A stretch of 64,000 nucleotides of DNA from Winogradskyella epiphytica (GTDB lineage Bacteria > Bacteroidota > Bacteroidia > Flavobacteriales > Flavobacteriaceae). The stretch covers positions 756,654-820,653 of the forward strand of contig NZ_QJTD01000002.1 of NCBI RefSeq assembly GCF_003217215.1, given 5' to 3'. Shown here one piece after another: positions 27,279 through 36,592 of this stretch. Every line of letters starts with the position of its first letter. The first letter of the stretch is position 1. Made by a program: the position numbers and the translations under genes. The notes under the pieces were generated by a model. That model saw only the letters and a list, made by a program, of their open reading frames with translations. It was not told where the DNA came from and made no database searches.

Positions 27279-28454
27279 ATGAAAATAAAATTACTTTTTA
27301 TAACCCTTCTTTTAACGGTGGTTTCAGCATTTGCACAACAGATACAATTATCTCCAGATGCAAAAGTTTCGGTGTTAACCATGGGACCAGGTGAATCTTT
27401 AAACGATGCCTTCGGACATAATGGCTTCAGAATTTCAGATAAAAACCTCGGCTTAGATGTGGTCTATGGCTATGGCGAATACGATTTCGATGCGCCTAAC
27501 TTCTACCTTAAATTCGCCCAAGGGAAATTAAACTACCTGATTAGCAGACACCATTTTTCAAACATCTACAACCACTATTCAGCCGCTAACAGAACCATCA
27601 CAGAGCAGGTGCTCAATCTTTCTACGGAAGAAAAACAAAAGCTATTCAACTATCTTGAAAACAATTATAAGCCAGAAAACAGACGTTATTTATACGACTT
27701 CTTCTATGATAATTGTGCCACACGAATCCGCGATGTGTCTTTAAAAGCAACGGATAGAGACATTAAGTTCAACGCGCCTGACGATGCAGAGCTGAAGACC
27801 TTCAGATCCTTAATTCACGATCATGTAGGCTTAAACACTTGGGGCAGTTTCGGGATTGATATCGCCTTGGGTTCTGTGATTGATAGACCAGCTTCGGCTT
27901 ACGAGCACATGTTCCTCCCTGCTTATATTAATACCTATTTTGAAAATGCCACTATTGGTGGTTCAGAGCAATTAGTTCAAAGTTCAAGCATACTCTACAA
28001 GAAAAAGGAAAACCAAGACTCCGCAAGCTTTTTATTTAGCCCATTGATGATTATGGGGCTATTAGCGATTCTTATCCTATTCATCACCTATAAGGACTTC
28101 AAAAACAACAGTCGAAGCAAGTGGTTAGACCTAACGCTCTTCACCCTAACAGGCCTCATTGGTTTCCTGATTTTATTCCTATGGTTCGCTACAGACCATA
28201 CCGCAACCGCACATAACTATAATGTCTTATGGGCCTTTCCATTAAACCTCTTTGCGATGAGTCAGTTGCTAAAACCAAAAGCAAGCCAATGGTTCAACCG
28301 CTATTTGAAGTTCCTTATCATCATGCTATGTCTAATGACGATGCATTGGCTCATCGGGGTTCAAGTCTTTGCCATAGGCCTGATGCCATTATTAATCGCT
28401 TTACTGATAAGATACATCTACTTAGTCCGATTCTATAACCAACCATCGAAATAA
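27279..28454 (+). CDS. Lnb-like (DUF4105) membrane protein, putative lipoprotein N-acyltransferase
   Basis: 391 residues: signal-like N terminus (FITLLLTVVSAFAQQ), a periplasmic DUF4105 domain (AFGHNGFRISDKNLG, then FYDNCATRIRDVSLKA with a conserved Cys) up to about 240, and then five TM helices. DUF4105 proteins have been renamed for Lnb, an enzyme that N-acylates lipoproteins in Bacteroidota lacking Lnt. The His/Cys motif pairs are present. Next to the porV2-like gene it forms a two-gene rightward unit concerned with the outer membrane. The catalytic assignment is by family. Confidence 0.8.
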   Translation: MKIKLLFITLLLTVVSAFAQQIQLSPDAKVSVLTMGPGESLNDAFGHNGFRISDKNLGLDVVYGYGEYDFDAPNFYLKFAQGKLNYLISRHHFSNIYNHYSAANRTITEQVLNLSTEEKQKLFNYLENNYKPENRRYLYDFFYDNCATRIRDVSLKATDRDIKFNAPDDAELKTFRSLIHDHVGLNTWGSFGIDIALGSVIDRPASAYEHMFLPAYINTYFENATIGGSEQLVQSSSILYKKKENQDSASFLFSPLMIMGLLAILILFITYKDFKNNSRSKWLDLTLFTLTGLIGFLILFLWFATDHTATAHNYNVLWAFPLNLFAMSQLLKPKASQWFNRYLKFLIIMLCLMTMHWLIGVQVFAIGLMPLLIALLIRYIYLVRFYNQPSK

Positions 28455-29453
28455 GCCTATTCCATTTTCCAACTTTAACCTTTTCTCCCCTCTGAAGTCT
28501 ATATCAAAAACCTAGTGGTATAGCCCTCAGCCAACTTACTTTTGCCTTCATTTTAAGGTAAAATACAAGCTATTTTTCTCATAAAACGAACATACCCTTT
28601 ATTCGAAGTCACTTCGGAGTCAATACGGAGTCAATTGGGAGTGAGGGGGTGATGCGGTGAGTTGGTTATGCAGTGAGGTGGTGTGAAAAGAATTTTAGTT
28701 GGTAGACGTTAGTTTTTAGTCGGAAAGTTCTAGCAGCGAGCATCCAACTTCGAGCCTCCAGCATCCAACTTCCAACAAACCTCCGTGACTCTCCGCGCCT
28801 CCTCTATAAATCTCCGCGTAACAACTTCGAGCATCCAACTTCTAGCCTCGAGCTTCCAACTTCTAGCATCCAGCTTCGAGCATCCAACCTCCAATAAACC
28901 TCCGCGAACCCGTATCTCCCAACTACCAACTAAATACTACCACCTAATGACTTCCCACTGTCACCTCGAGTGAAATTCCAACTGGAATTTTGTATCGAGA
29001 GGCAATTACATAAAAACTTAGTCTCCGCGAACCTCCGCGCCTCCTCTATAATTCTCTGCGTAACAGCTTCCAACTTCCAACTTCCAATCGTCTAGATTCT
29101 AAATTTGAGTTATGTGTCGACTGTTGTGATTTGAATGGGATTAGGCATTAGGTATTAGGAAATAGGTATTAAGGATTAGGGAGTTGAAGTGAAACGGGAA
29201 GAGTAAAAAGTCTTTAGTTTGTAGACGTTAGTTTTTAGTCGGAAAGTTCTAGCAACGAGCTTCCAACTTCGAGCCTCCAACTTCCAACAAACCTCCGTGA
29301 CTCTCCGCGTGCCCTCTGCGAATCTCCGCGTAACAACTTCGAGCATCCAACTTCTAGCTTCGAGCCTCCAACTTCCAACAAACCTCCGTGACTCTCCGCG
29401 TCTCCTCTGCGAATCTCCGCGTAACAACCTCCAACTTCCAGCTTCCAACACCC
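28455..29453. repeat. Non-coding repeat field, inverted relative to 22.5-24.4 kb
   Basis: There is no gene. It consists mostly of CTTCCAACTTCxAGC, CCTCCGTGACTCTCCGCG and TCTCCGCGTAACAACTTC units. These are the reverse complement of the families at 22.5-24.4 kb (GCTxGAAGTTGGAAG, CACGGAGxTTTGTTGGAAG, CGCAGAGACTC). Two ~110-bp near-copies lie at about 29230-29340 and 29345-29450. The first ~150 bases (28455-28600) are unique AT-rich sequence. Frames at 28785 and 29176 are translated repeat. Confidence 0.85.
28964..29002. repeat. TCGAG-type hairpin element (best copy)
   Basis: CCTCGAGTGAAATTCCA at the left and TGGAATTTTGTATCGAGAGG at the right can fold: an inner AAATTCCA/TGGAATTT stem with a 2-base loop and an outer CCTCGA/TCGAGG-type stem. 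It is the most complete of the three copies in the window. Confidence 0.65.
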
Positions 29454-30848
29454 CTACTGCCCACGATAATACAAAACAGTACTCATAGTCTTTATCACAA
29501 TATTTAGATCCAAAAACGCACTACGATGTTTTATATAATACAAATCATACTGAAGTTTAGTCAAGCTTTCATCAACCGAAGACCCATAGCGGGTTTTCAC
29601 CTGCGCCCAACCCGTTAAGCCCGGTTTAATAATATGTCTGGTTTCGTAAAACGGAATCGCTTCCGCTAACTCCTGCACAAAGCAAGGACGCTCTGGACGA
29701 GGACCAATAATACTCATATGTCCTTTGAGTACGTTATAAAACTGAGGAATCTCATCAATCCGAGAGCGACGCAAAAACATGCCGAACTTAGTAATCCGAG
29801 CATCATTTTTCTGTGCCCACTTTGCCCCATCTTTTTCCGCATTAACCACCATGGTTCGTAATTTAAGTATGCGAAACAACTCGGAGTTCTTACCCACACG
29901 ATCTTGAGAATAAAACAAAGGCCCTTTATTACCAATGGCATTTCCTATAAGAATAAAAGGCAATAATAGCGACCCTAAGAGTAAGCCAATGATAGAAAAT
30001 ACGATATCAAAAGTTCGCTGAAAAAGCATATACAGCTTATTCTCATTACTTCGACTAAACGGAAAATATTTATAGAAGTCCTTCCCTACAAACTGAATAG
30101 GCACCTTATGCAGTAATTCCTCATACACCTGCGTATAATCTCTAATTTTAAAACCACGTTGCAATAAGGTGAGAAGATCATTATGAACCTCAGATTTGAT
30201 ATCATCGGTTTTAAAACTGGCCACCAAAATTTCAGACACGCCCTTTTGTCTAACCGTTTGTAATAAATCCTTAGAATCATATTCTGTCAACTTATCATAC
30301 TTTTCATTCGCTGAACAGGTATCTGTACTATTGATATAGCCTACAATCTTATAGTTTTTATCATATTTACCTAAGGCTTTTATCAGTCGTTCAATCATAC
30401 AACCGTCTCCTACCAAGAGCACACGTTTATAAAACCGAGGAGACTCAATAAGGTTGATATACACTATCCGCCATAAAAGTATACATACAATGATACTTAA
30501 ATACAGATAAACGATTTGCATACGTTCATTAGGAAGTATAGGCGACAGAATAGGAGTAAATAAGTAGAACAATACGGTAGTTGACGCAGTTATCACAACG
30601 TTTTTAAACGTCACATCGAAACGGCTTGCGCTTTCCAGATCATACAATTCAAAAATAGTTCCGAAAACAGCTACATAAAACCCCAGTAATAGTAAGGCGA
30701 CACTATTGCTCCAGCTAACGGCGATATATTCAAAATCAAAATACAGACTTAAGCTATAGACCCCTATGAATACCATAACCAAGTCCAAAAGTCTAAGAAG
30801 GACTTTACGCTCAGAAACTTCAAAATGTATACCTTTATTCTTGACCAT
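29454..30848 (-). CDS. Undecaprenyl-phosphate sugar-phosphotransferase (WcaJ-type initiating transferase)
   Basis: 464 residues. Four to five N-terminal TM helices, a nucleotide-binding-like middle domain (RVLLVGDGCMIERLIKALG near 144), one more TM, and the C-terminal bacterial sugar-transferase domain: YSQDRVGKN, RILKLRTMVVNAE, SIIGPRPERPCF and KPGLTGWAQVKTRYG. It transfers a sugar-1-phosphate from a nucleotide sugar to undecaprenyl phosphate, which starts repeat-unit assembly. The sugar (often glucose or galactose) cannot be told. It lies at the downstream end of the leftward cluster. Confidence 0.93.
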   Translation of the reverse strand: MVKNKGIHFEVSERKVLLRLLDLVMVFIGVYSLSLYFDFEYIAVSWSNSVALLLLGFYVAVFGTIFELYDLESASRFDVTFKNVVITASTTVLFYLFTPILSPILPNERMQIVYLYLSIIVCILLWRIVYINLIESPRFYKRVLLVGDGCMIERLIKALGKYDKNYKIVGYINSTDTCSANEKYDKLTEYDSKDLLQTVRQKGVSEILVASFKTDDIKSEVHNDLLTLLQRGFKIRDYTQVYEELLHKVPIQFVGKDFYKYFPFSRSNENKLYMLFQRTFDIVFSIIGLLLGSLLLPFILIGNAIGNKGPLFYSQDRVGKNSELFRILKLRTMVVNAEKDGAKWAQKNDARITKFGMFLRRSRIDEIPQFYNVLKGHMSIIGPRPERPCFVQELAEAIPFYETRHIIKPGLTGWAQVKTRYGSSVDESLTKLQYDLYYIKHRSAFLDLNIVIKTMSTVLYYRGQ

Positions 30849-30904
30849 TATGTGGGAAAACTACAAAGTAAAGATAATAAGTCCAAATGAATTTTAACTT
30901 ATAT

Positions 30905-31915
30905 TTAAGATAACAGCGCATCCCATTTTGGTTTAACCACTTTCCAATCAAATTTTTCCACTTTAGAGCGCGCATTCTTGACTATTTGCTGCCTCAGAGA
31001 TTCATCTTGCTTAAGTCGTACAATAGCATCTACCATCTCATTAATTTGGTTGGGTGCCACTAATAAGCCATCAACATTGTTTGAAATTAAATAAGGCATC
31101 CCACCAACATTAGTGGATACAACGGGTAAACCTAAAGCCATAGCTTCTATGACGCTGACTGGCGTATTGTCAAAATTGGTCGTATTTATAAATATATTAA
31201 AATCCTGAGAACGTGAGATCCATTCGGATTTAGAGAGCTTGCCTGTAAATTCCACGTCAACGTCAAGTTCTTTTGCTAATTCTTGCACCTCGACTAAACT
31301 CCCATCAGAATCTGGCCCAACCATACATAATGTGGCGTCTGGGTAACGCTTTTTGATAGCCTGAAAAACGTGTATGGCCAATTGGGGATTATAGATTTTT
31401 GAAAATGAACGCACCCATAGCAATCGAAGTGTCTCATAAGTTCTTGATTGAAACGTATAATTATGGAGCTGAACCGTATTAGGGATATGAACAATAGGCT
31501 TATATCCATTAGTTTCAAAGGCTTCTTTGAGGTATAACGAAGGGGATACTATATGTTTCGCATGATTGAAAAGAGCGCTGCTTAATTTAGGATGACTTTC
31601 CAAACGAGCCGGTAAATTGCCACCATGCAGTATAGGTATATAATCGAGTTGAAGCCAACGACAAAGCTGACTCACTGCATAAGCATAATAAAAGTTTTGA
31701 GTACTATAGGTATCTATGAGGACCACATCAACTTTACACCGTAGTCGGATAACATGGAAAAGCATATCCAATAAGCGTAACAACTTATGAGTCTGACTAG
31801 AGGCATAATAAAGGGTATAACCCTCCTGCTCCAATAAACCACCTAATATCTTAATATAAGAGACATTATGAGCCTTACCTGCTAAGTTGTTTCCTATGTA
31901 AAGGACGTTTTTCAT
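30905..31915 (-). CDS. Glycosyltransferase family 4
   Basis: The ATG at 31915 gives MKNVLYIGNNLAGKAHN, a typical GT-B start; an upstream in-frame ATG at 31924 is also possible. The acceptor domain ends near 165. The donor domain carries FSKIYNPQLAIHVFQAIKKR and the E-x7-E nucleotide-sugar motif in NTPVSVIEAMALGLPVVST. The gene overlaps the 3' end of the Wzy-like gene. It is probably a cytosolic, membrane-associated enzyme adding one sugar to the lipid-linked unit. Confidence 0.88.
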   Translation of the reverse strand: MKNVLYIGNNLAGKAHNVSYIKILGGLLEQEGYTLYYASSQTHKLLRLLDMLFHVIRLRCKVDVVLIDTYSTQNFYYAYAVSQLCRWLQLDYIPILHGGNLPARLESHPKLSSALFNHAKHIVSPSLYLKEAFETNGYKPIVHIPNTVQLHNYTFQSRTYETLRLLWVRSFSKIYNPQLAIHVFQAIKKRYPDATLCMVGPDSDGSLVEVQELAKELDVDVEFTGKLSKSEWISRSQDFNIFINTTNFDNTPVSVIEAMALGLPVVSTNVGGMPYLISNNVDGLLVAPNQINEMVDAIVRLKQDESLRQQIVKNARSKVEKFDWKVVKPKWDALLS

Positions 31916-33230
31916 TAGTGACATTTAATAAAGCTAAGGCGTATATAAAAGCCGGCATAGCGATTCGCATTCCTGAATGGTTAATAGTTGCAAACCATAG
32001 ACATAAGAAGGCATAGAAATAGATGTTATTTTTATTCTGTGACCGATAATATAAGGGTTTAAAAATCAAAATAATCAGTATAGCCACGCCTAAGACGCCA
32101 TGTTCTGCCAAGGTACGACTTACTTCATTATGAGAAATAACCCCTTGTCCAGAATCCTCAATCCGCTGATCCTTAGCCCGACTGGAACCAATTCCGAAAA
32201 ATGGACTTGATATAAATCCTTCAATTTCCTCAACAAATAAATCGACACGCCCAGTACTTATATCCTCTTTTTCGCGTCCTAAAGAATCCTTATTAGCATA
32301 ACGCTTATCAAGCATATTGTTAGTTTGTACAGAAGAATAGGTCCACACTGCAAAAATACTAAAACAAAAAACCCCTAATAACATAATCAGTTCACTTCGC
32401 CTTCTATAGTTAACGTAGCCGTAATACATGACTAAAAATGCAATAAGAGCAATTACAGCGGCATAAATACCACCTCTACTTAAAGTCACTAAGGCTCTAA
32501 AACTAAGCATGGCAAAAAGGCTAATATTCAAAATTTTCAAGGGTATACTTGGCGATTTTACAAAAAACCGCACCGCTAAAATAAACATGCCTAAACCAAA
32601 CACGGTAGCCACTTGGTTGGACCCAAATCCACCAGAAGCCGCTGTATTAGACGCCGTATTGGTAATAACTTCTCTAAGATCTGGTGTATAAAAGAAGTTA
32701 TAAACCATATGTGCAATTAAAGGCAAAAGCATATATAATAACACTTTATGTAATTGATTTGGACTCACTTTTTTATCATAACAAAATAGTGCTGCAACCC
32801 CTAAGCAAGCCGGCCCACTCAATACGAATGCGATATTGGTTCTAAAGTTGGCATCAAAACTTAAGGTGGTAGAGGCCACAAAAATAGAGGGTATGAGGAA
32901 CATTAGATAAAAAAGATAGGGATAAGCTCTACCTGAAACACCTTTATAAAACATGCCTATCATTACAAAAAGCATCACTAAATATTTAGACGCTTCATAA
33001 GACACAGACCCTTTAGTTGTTCTCATAAAAACTTCAATACCAACAAAATACGCACAAGCTTTTAAAACTTCGTAAGTTTTTTTATCATCTGAAATCATGA
33101 TAATACGATACAGAAAATAAAATAAAGCGCTAAAAAAATAAAGCTTCGCTAAACTTTCATTAAAATAAATAAACATACCTATGACGGCGTGTAAACCGAT
33201 GGCACTGATATAGGTAATATTGGTTTTCAA
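31875..33230 (-). CDS. O-antigen ligase/polymerase family membrane protein (Wzy/WaaL-like)
   Basis: 451 residues, about 11-12 TM helices. The large periplasmic loop after about residue 300 holds GREKEDISTGRVDLFVEEIEG and FGIGSSRAKD followed by SHNEVSRTLAEHGVLG, the hallmark NExxR/H..E..G pattern of O-antigen ligases and Wzy polymerases. It either polymerises lipid-linked repeat units or ligates glycan to lipid A; sequence cannot separate these. The location within the cluster favours a Wzy role. Confidence 0.85.
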   Translation of the reverse strand: MKTNITYISAIGLHAVIGMFIYFNESLAKLYFFSALFYFLYRIIMISDDKKTYEVLKACAYFVGIEVFMRTTKGSVSYEASKYLVMLFVMIGMFYKGVSGRAYPYLFYLMFLIPSIFVASTTLSFDANFRTNIAFVLSGPACLGVAALFCYDKKVSPNQLHKVLLYMLLPLIAHMVYNFFYTPDLREVITNTASNTAASGGFGSNQVATVFGLGMFILAVRFFVKSPSIPLKILNISLFAMLSFRALVTLSRGGIYAAVIALIAFLVMYYGYVNYRRRSELIMLLGVFCFSIFAVWTYSSVQTNNMLDKRYANKDSLGREKEDISTGRVDLFVEEIEGFISSPFFGIGSSRAKDQRIEDSGQGVISHNEVSRTLAEHGVLGVAILIILIFKPLYYRSQNKNNIYFYAFLCLWFATINHSGMRIAMPAFIYALALLNVTNEKRPLHRKQLSR

Positions 33231-33309
33231 TGGATTTATTTAAGGTCTTATTTGAGTGAAAGCGTAAATCTAAAAATTTGATTATTGATATCGAATTAAA
33301 GAAACAATT

Positions 33310-34119
33310 TTAAGAAAATATACTTTTATAATTATCTAAGGGAAATTTATAATGGTAACTTTTATTGGTCAGATATACAAGAAAGTGGATAATAAAAACA
33401 GGAAGATAAGCTCGATATAATTTTAAATAACGGTCATAAGTTTTATTCCGATAGGCACATATAAGGAATGGGGTTATATCTGGGTTTAAATAATTTTTAT
33501 TGACTTGTGACTTCGTAATGTCTTTGTTTCGAATAAAGGATGAAAACACCAACTTTTGCCGCTTTCTAGAAAATTCAAAAACTTTGAGCACAGACAATGG
33601 CTGCTCTTTATTTTCCTCAAAAAACAACATCCCCCAAGACGGATCAATCAATACCCACTTGTTCAATTCTTTAATAAACACCTCATTAAAGGAGTGGCCA
33701 CCATTATCTCTGCTAAAAGGTGCACTGGTAGTTCCCCATTCGCGTACTTTGATATCATTAATCACACAGAAATTATTAAATACCTGTGCCATATCACTAC
33801 ATACACCGCCCTTCCCATATAATAACGTTTCTAAAGCTTTATCCGATGGCTCACTTAATCCAGGCCCTACTTTAGAATGAGAATACAACCACGTCACCAA
33901 CTGCTTAATAAGCTCCAAATCAGCATCAGGCTTCCCATCCTTAAAAATCTTAGTATTTATCTCATAAAAATAGGGTGGTATATCTTCTTTAGCATTCCAA
34001 TCATTATAAGATAGGTCTTGAATGGCTTCTATACTACTATTCTTAGACAAGATTCGAAATCGAGTAAGGTATAAGAAAGGATGGCGCTTTATAATCCAGC
34101 GAAGTTTTTTAAGCAGCAT
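33310..34119 (-). CDS. Transglutaminase-like domain protein
   Basis: 269 residues without a signal peptide. The papain-like triad is complete: Cys107 in GGVCSDMAQVF, His142 in NGGHSFNEVFI and Asp159 in WVLIDPSWG. Such domains act as cysteine proteases, amidases or transglutaminases. In polysaccharide clusters they are recurrent but the substrate is undefined. N-terminal basic residues (KKLRWIIKRHP) suggest membrane association. The gene sits between the Wzy-like gene and the GT4 pair. Confidence 0.82.
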   Translation of the reverse strand: MLLKKLRWIIKRHPFLYLTRFRILSKNSSIEAIQDLSYNDWNAKEDIPPYFYEINTKIFKDGKPDADLELIKQLVTWLYSHSKVGPGLSEPSDKALETLLYGKGGVCSDMAQVFNNFCVINDIKVREWGTTSAPFSRDNGGHSFNEVFIKELNKWVLIDPSWGMLFFEENKEQPLSVLKVFEFSRKRQKLVFSSFIRNKDITKSQVNKNYLNPDITPFLICAYRNKTYDRYLKLYRAYLPVFIIHFLVYLTNKSYHYKFPLDNYKSIFS

Positions 34120-34273
34120 TAAAGAATTAGCATAGAATTAGTTTGAGTTAAAAATATCATTTTTTTCTTAATTCTTGTCAACTATTTTAAAATTCACTGA
34201 TTTTCATGTTCAATATCATGAATGTTCTTTATAAATAGTCTTTGCTTCTAACAAATATTCCTAAAATAGCGCA

Positions 34274-35407
34274 CTATGCTAGTTTAATTATTTCAGCAAT
34301 TATACGATTATTATAGTGCTTAAAACTGAACTTATCAACAATTGGTCGTTGGTTATTTAAAATATTATGGTAGAGATTCATGTCAATCGACTTTAATACA
34401 CGAATCATAGCGGTCAATTCTGCCACGGTTACTTCAGATAAACAGAGTCCTGTTTCCTTATGTTTTATATATTGACCTATAGACGATATATTAGATACCA
34501 CAGGCATACATCCAAAGTTCATAGCTTCGGCAATGGCCTTAGGAAAACCTTCTGAAGCCGTTGTAGGCATTAAAAACACCTGACTTTCTTTATAAATTTC
34601 AAAAACCTGTCCTCTTGATAAAAAACCATGAAATATAAAAGAGACACCGGAGTTTTCTGCCAAAGTCATGAAAGCAGCTTTATCTGGACCATCCCCCACT
34701 AAGTGAACCACCTTTATTTGTTCCTTTTCTCCATCTGACAATTCAGTAATAGCTTGAATGATGCGTTCAACCCCCTTAGGCTTCTCCAACCGCCCCACGT
34801 AGCAAAAAGTTAATTGACCATCAAATGATTTTTGCTTATTCAATACCTCCCCTTGCTGCAACTCTGAAGTGGTTAAACAAGGATTTTCAAAAGTTAAACA
34901 ATGCTCTGGCTGGTTTTCCCAGTGCCCATTAATAGTCACTTTTCGAGATTGTCGTTTTAACATCCAGCGTTGCAAACGATAGCCTAAGGGTGGATTTGTC
35001 TGATTCCAATTCCCTGCATATTTAAACCATCCAGGAGTTTTAGCACAGAAGGTTAAATAAGGAATCACATACATCCCTATTCCTGTAGGGCTTCTAAACT
35101 GAAACCAATCAACCTTCTTTAAAGTTTGCCTAATAATTCTTAATACTTCAGGAGATTTCCATACAAGTTTCAACTTGTCACCAACGGATTGACCTCCCAA
35201 TGCGGGTAGAGATATAAAAACTATTTTATCTGAGCTATAGGGTAGAGCACTAGCGGGAGCTTCTTCATCATGCAACATAGCTACATGATATATAGTATCG
35301 AACACTTCTAATAAATGATTAAGCTCTGTTACTGTCGGCCCCCAACCAACAATGGTGCCATCAGGCCTTTTATAATGTTCGGTATGTGATATGACTGCTA
35401 AGTTCAT
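34274..35407 (-). CDS. Glycosyltransferase family 4
   Basis: 377 residues. N-terminal MNLAVISHTEHYKRPDGTIVG (acceptor domain) is unusual in beginning with a substrate-loop-like HTEHY motif. The donor domain has FCYVGRLEKPKGVERIIQAI and the E-x7-E motif EGFPKAIAEAMNFGCMPVV. It is joined to the next GT4 by a 3-base gap, so the two probably act in sequence on the same oligosaccharide. Confidence 0.88.
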   Translation of the reverse strand: MNLAVISHTEHYKRPDGTIVGWGPTVTELNHLLEVFDTIYHVAMLHDEEAPASALPYSSDKIVFISLPALGGQSVGDKLKLVWKSPEVLRIIRQTLKKVDWFQFRSPTGIGMYVIPYLTFCAKTPGWFKYAGNWNQTNPPLGYRLQRWMLKRQSRKVTINGHWENQPEHCLTFENPCLTTSELQQGEVLNKQKSFDGQLTFCYVGRLEKPKGVERIIQAITELSDGEKEQIKVVHLVGDGPDKAAFMTLAENSGVSFIFHGFLSRGQVFEIYKESQVFLMPTTASEGFPKAIAEAMNFGCMPVVSNISSIGQYIKHKETGLCLSEVTVAELTAMIRVLKSIDMNLYHNILNNQRPIVDKFSFKHYNNRIIAEIIKLA

Positions 35408-35410
35408 AAA

Positions 35411-36511
35411 CTAGTTTTCGATGAGTTCTTCATAGCGTTTAATAATAGTACTCCATGAATGTTGGTTTGCCCATTTTAAAGCCTCCTGTTTAAAATTAAT
35501 TGGAGATGCCATAATCCGATTGATTGCGTTTTTAAACTCAATGTCACTCTCATTGGATATGAGAAAACCAGATGCGCCATCCAAAACAGCATCCTCAATA
35601 CCACAGCCTTTAGAACCAATCGCCGGAACGCCCATAGCATTCGCCTCTAAAATGGCTATACCAAAACCTTCCACATCTCCAGAACGGCTTTCTGAGCTTA
35701 ACATCACAAAAATATCCGTAGCTTGAAGCACTTGCTTTAATCGTTCCTCACTCACACTTCCATGAAAAGTAATATAGTCTTCAACTCCTAAAGATTGGGC
35801 TATGACCATAAAGTCATCCGCTTCAGTGGGAATCCCCACACAATGGTAATGAAGCTCTGGAAAATGTTTCAGCAATTCGGGAAGTTGCTGAATCACATTC
35901 AACTGTCCTTTTCGAGAACTCACCCGACCAACCGTCGTTAAAACTGGAGATCCTTTAAGCTTGGTTCTTGACTGGGGTAGCTTCCAATCCGATATCGAAA
36001 TTCCATTAGGAATAACCTGAACGTCTTTATTCAAATGGCTGACTAAGGATTTGGTATAATGAGACACCGCCACAATCTGGTCAAACCGTTGTAAAGAAAG
36101 GTCTATAGATCTCTTTAGCCAAGCCGACTTAAAATTGACTTCCGTCCCATGAATCACCGCCATGGTCTTGCGTTTAAAACATAGGGAACCAAAGGCCACA
36201 TTCCATAAGGAGAACTTCCCTGTAGCAATAACAACATCTGTGTTCCTAAACTCTTTAAAAGTGGTGATAATCCGTTGAATATACATCAAAAACCGTAAGG
36301 ATCGCATAGAAATACGCTTCACCCTAAAAGGCAAACTCCCATCAAAACGCCTTTCCTCAGTCGCATCCACATCCCGCTGATCTGCAATCACTGTCACTGC
36401 ATAGTCATTCTCAGCCAAGTACAACGCTAAATTATAAGCATGATTCCCTATCCCCCCAGGTTGCGGAGGAAATTCAGAGGTCACAATGAGAATATTCTTC
36501 TTAATCAACAC
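35411..36511 (-). CDS. Glycosyltransferase family 4
   Basis: 366 residues. The start SEFPPQPGGIGNHAYNLALYL is the GT4 glycine-rich acceptor-side loop seen in PimA/WaaG-type enzymes. The donor domain has TVGRVSSRKGQLNVIQQLPEL and EGFGIAILEANAMGVPAIGS. The gene begins about 80 bases from the left end of the fourfold repeat that separates it from the upstream half of the cluster, so it may have its own promoter or depend on read-through. Confidence 0.9.
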   Translation of the reverse strand: MLIKKNILIVTSEFPPQPGGIGNHAYNLALYLAENDYAVTVIADQRDVDATEERRFDGSLPFRVKRISMRSLRFLMYIQRIITTFKEFRNTDVVIATGKFSLWNVAFGSLCFKRKTMAVIHGTEVNFKSAWLKRSIDLSLQRFDQIVAVSHYTKSLVSHLNKDVQVIPNGISISDWKLPQSRTKLKGSPVLTTVGRVSSRKGQLNVIQQLPELLKHFPELHYHCVGIPTEADDFMVIAQSLGVEDYITFHGSVSEERLKQVLQATDIFVMLSSESRSGDVEGFGIAILEANAMGVPAIGSKGCGIEDAVLDGASGFLISNESDIEFKNAINRIMASPINFKQEALKWANQHSWSTIIKRYEELIEN

Positions 36512-36592
36512 TATTTATTTTTCTTGTTTTTTTATGTCACCATCATTGAAAGCAAATCAATCACTTCAATCCCAACTTCAAATTCAACCCCA

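Noticed and set aside
28785-29488. Short frames on both strands in the 28.5-29.45 kb field
   Set aside because: They translate the simple repeats and match each other rather than any protein.
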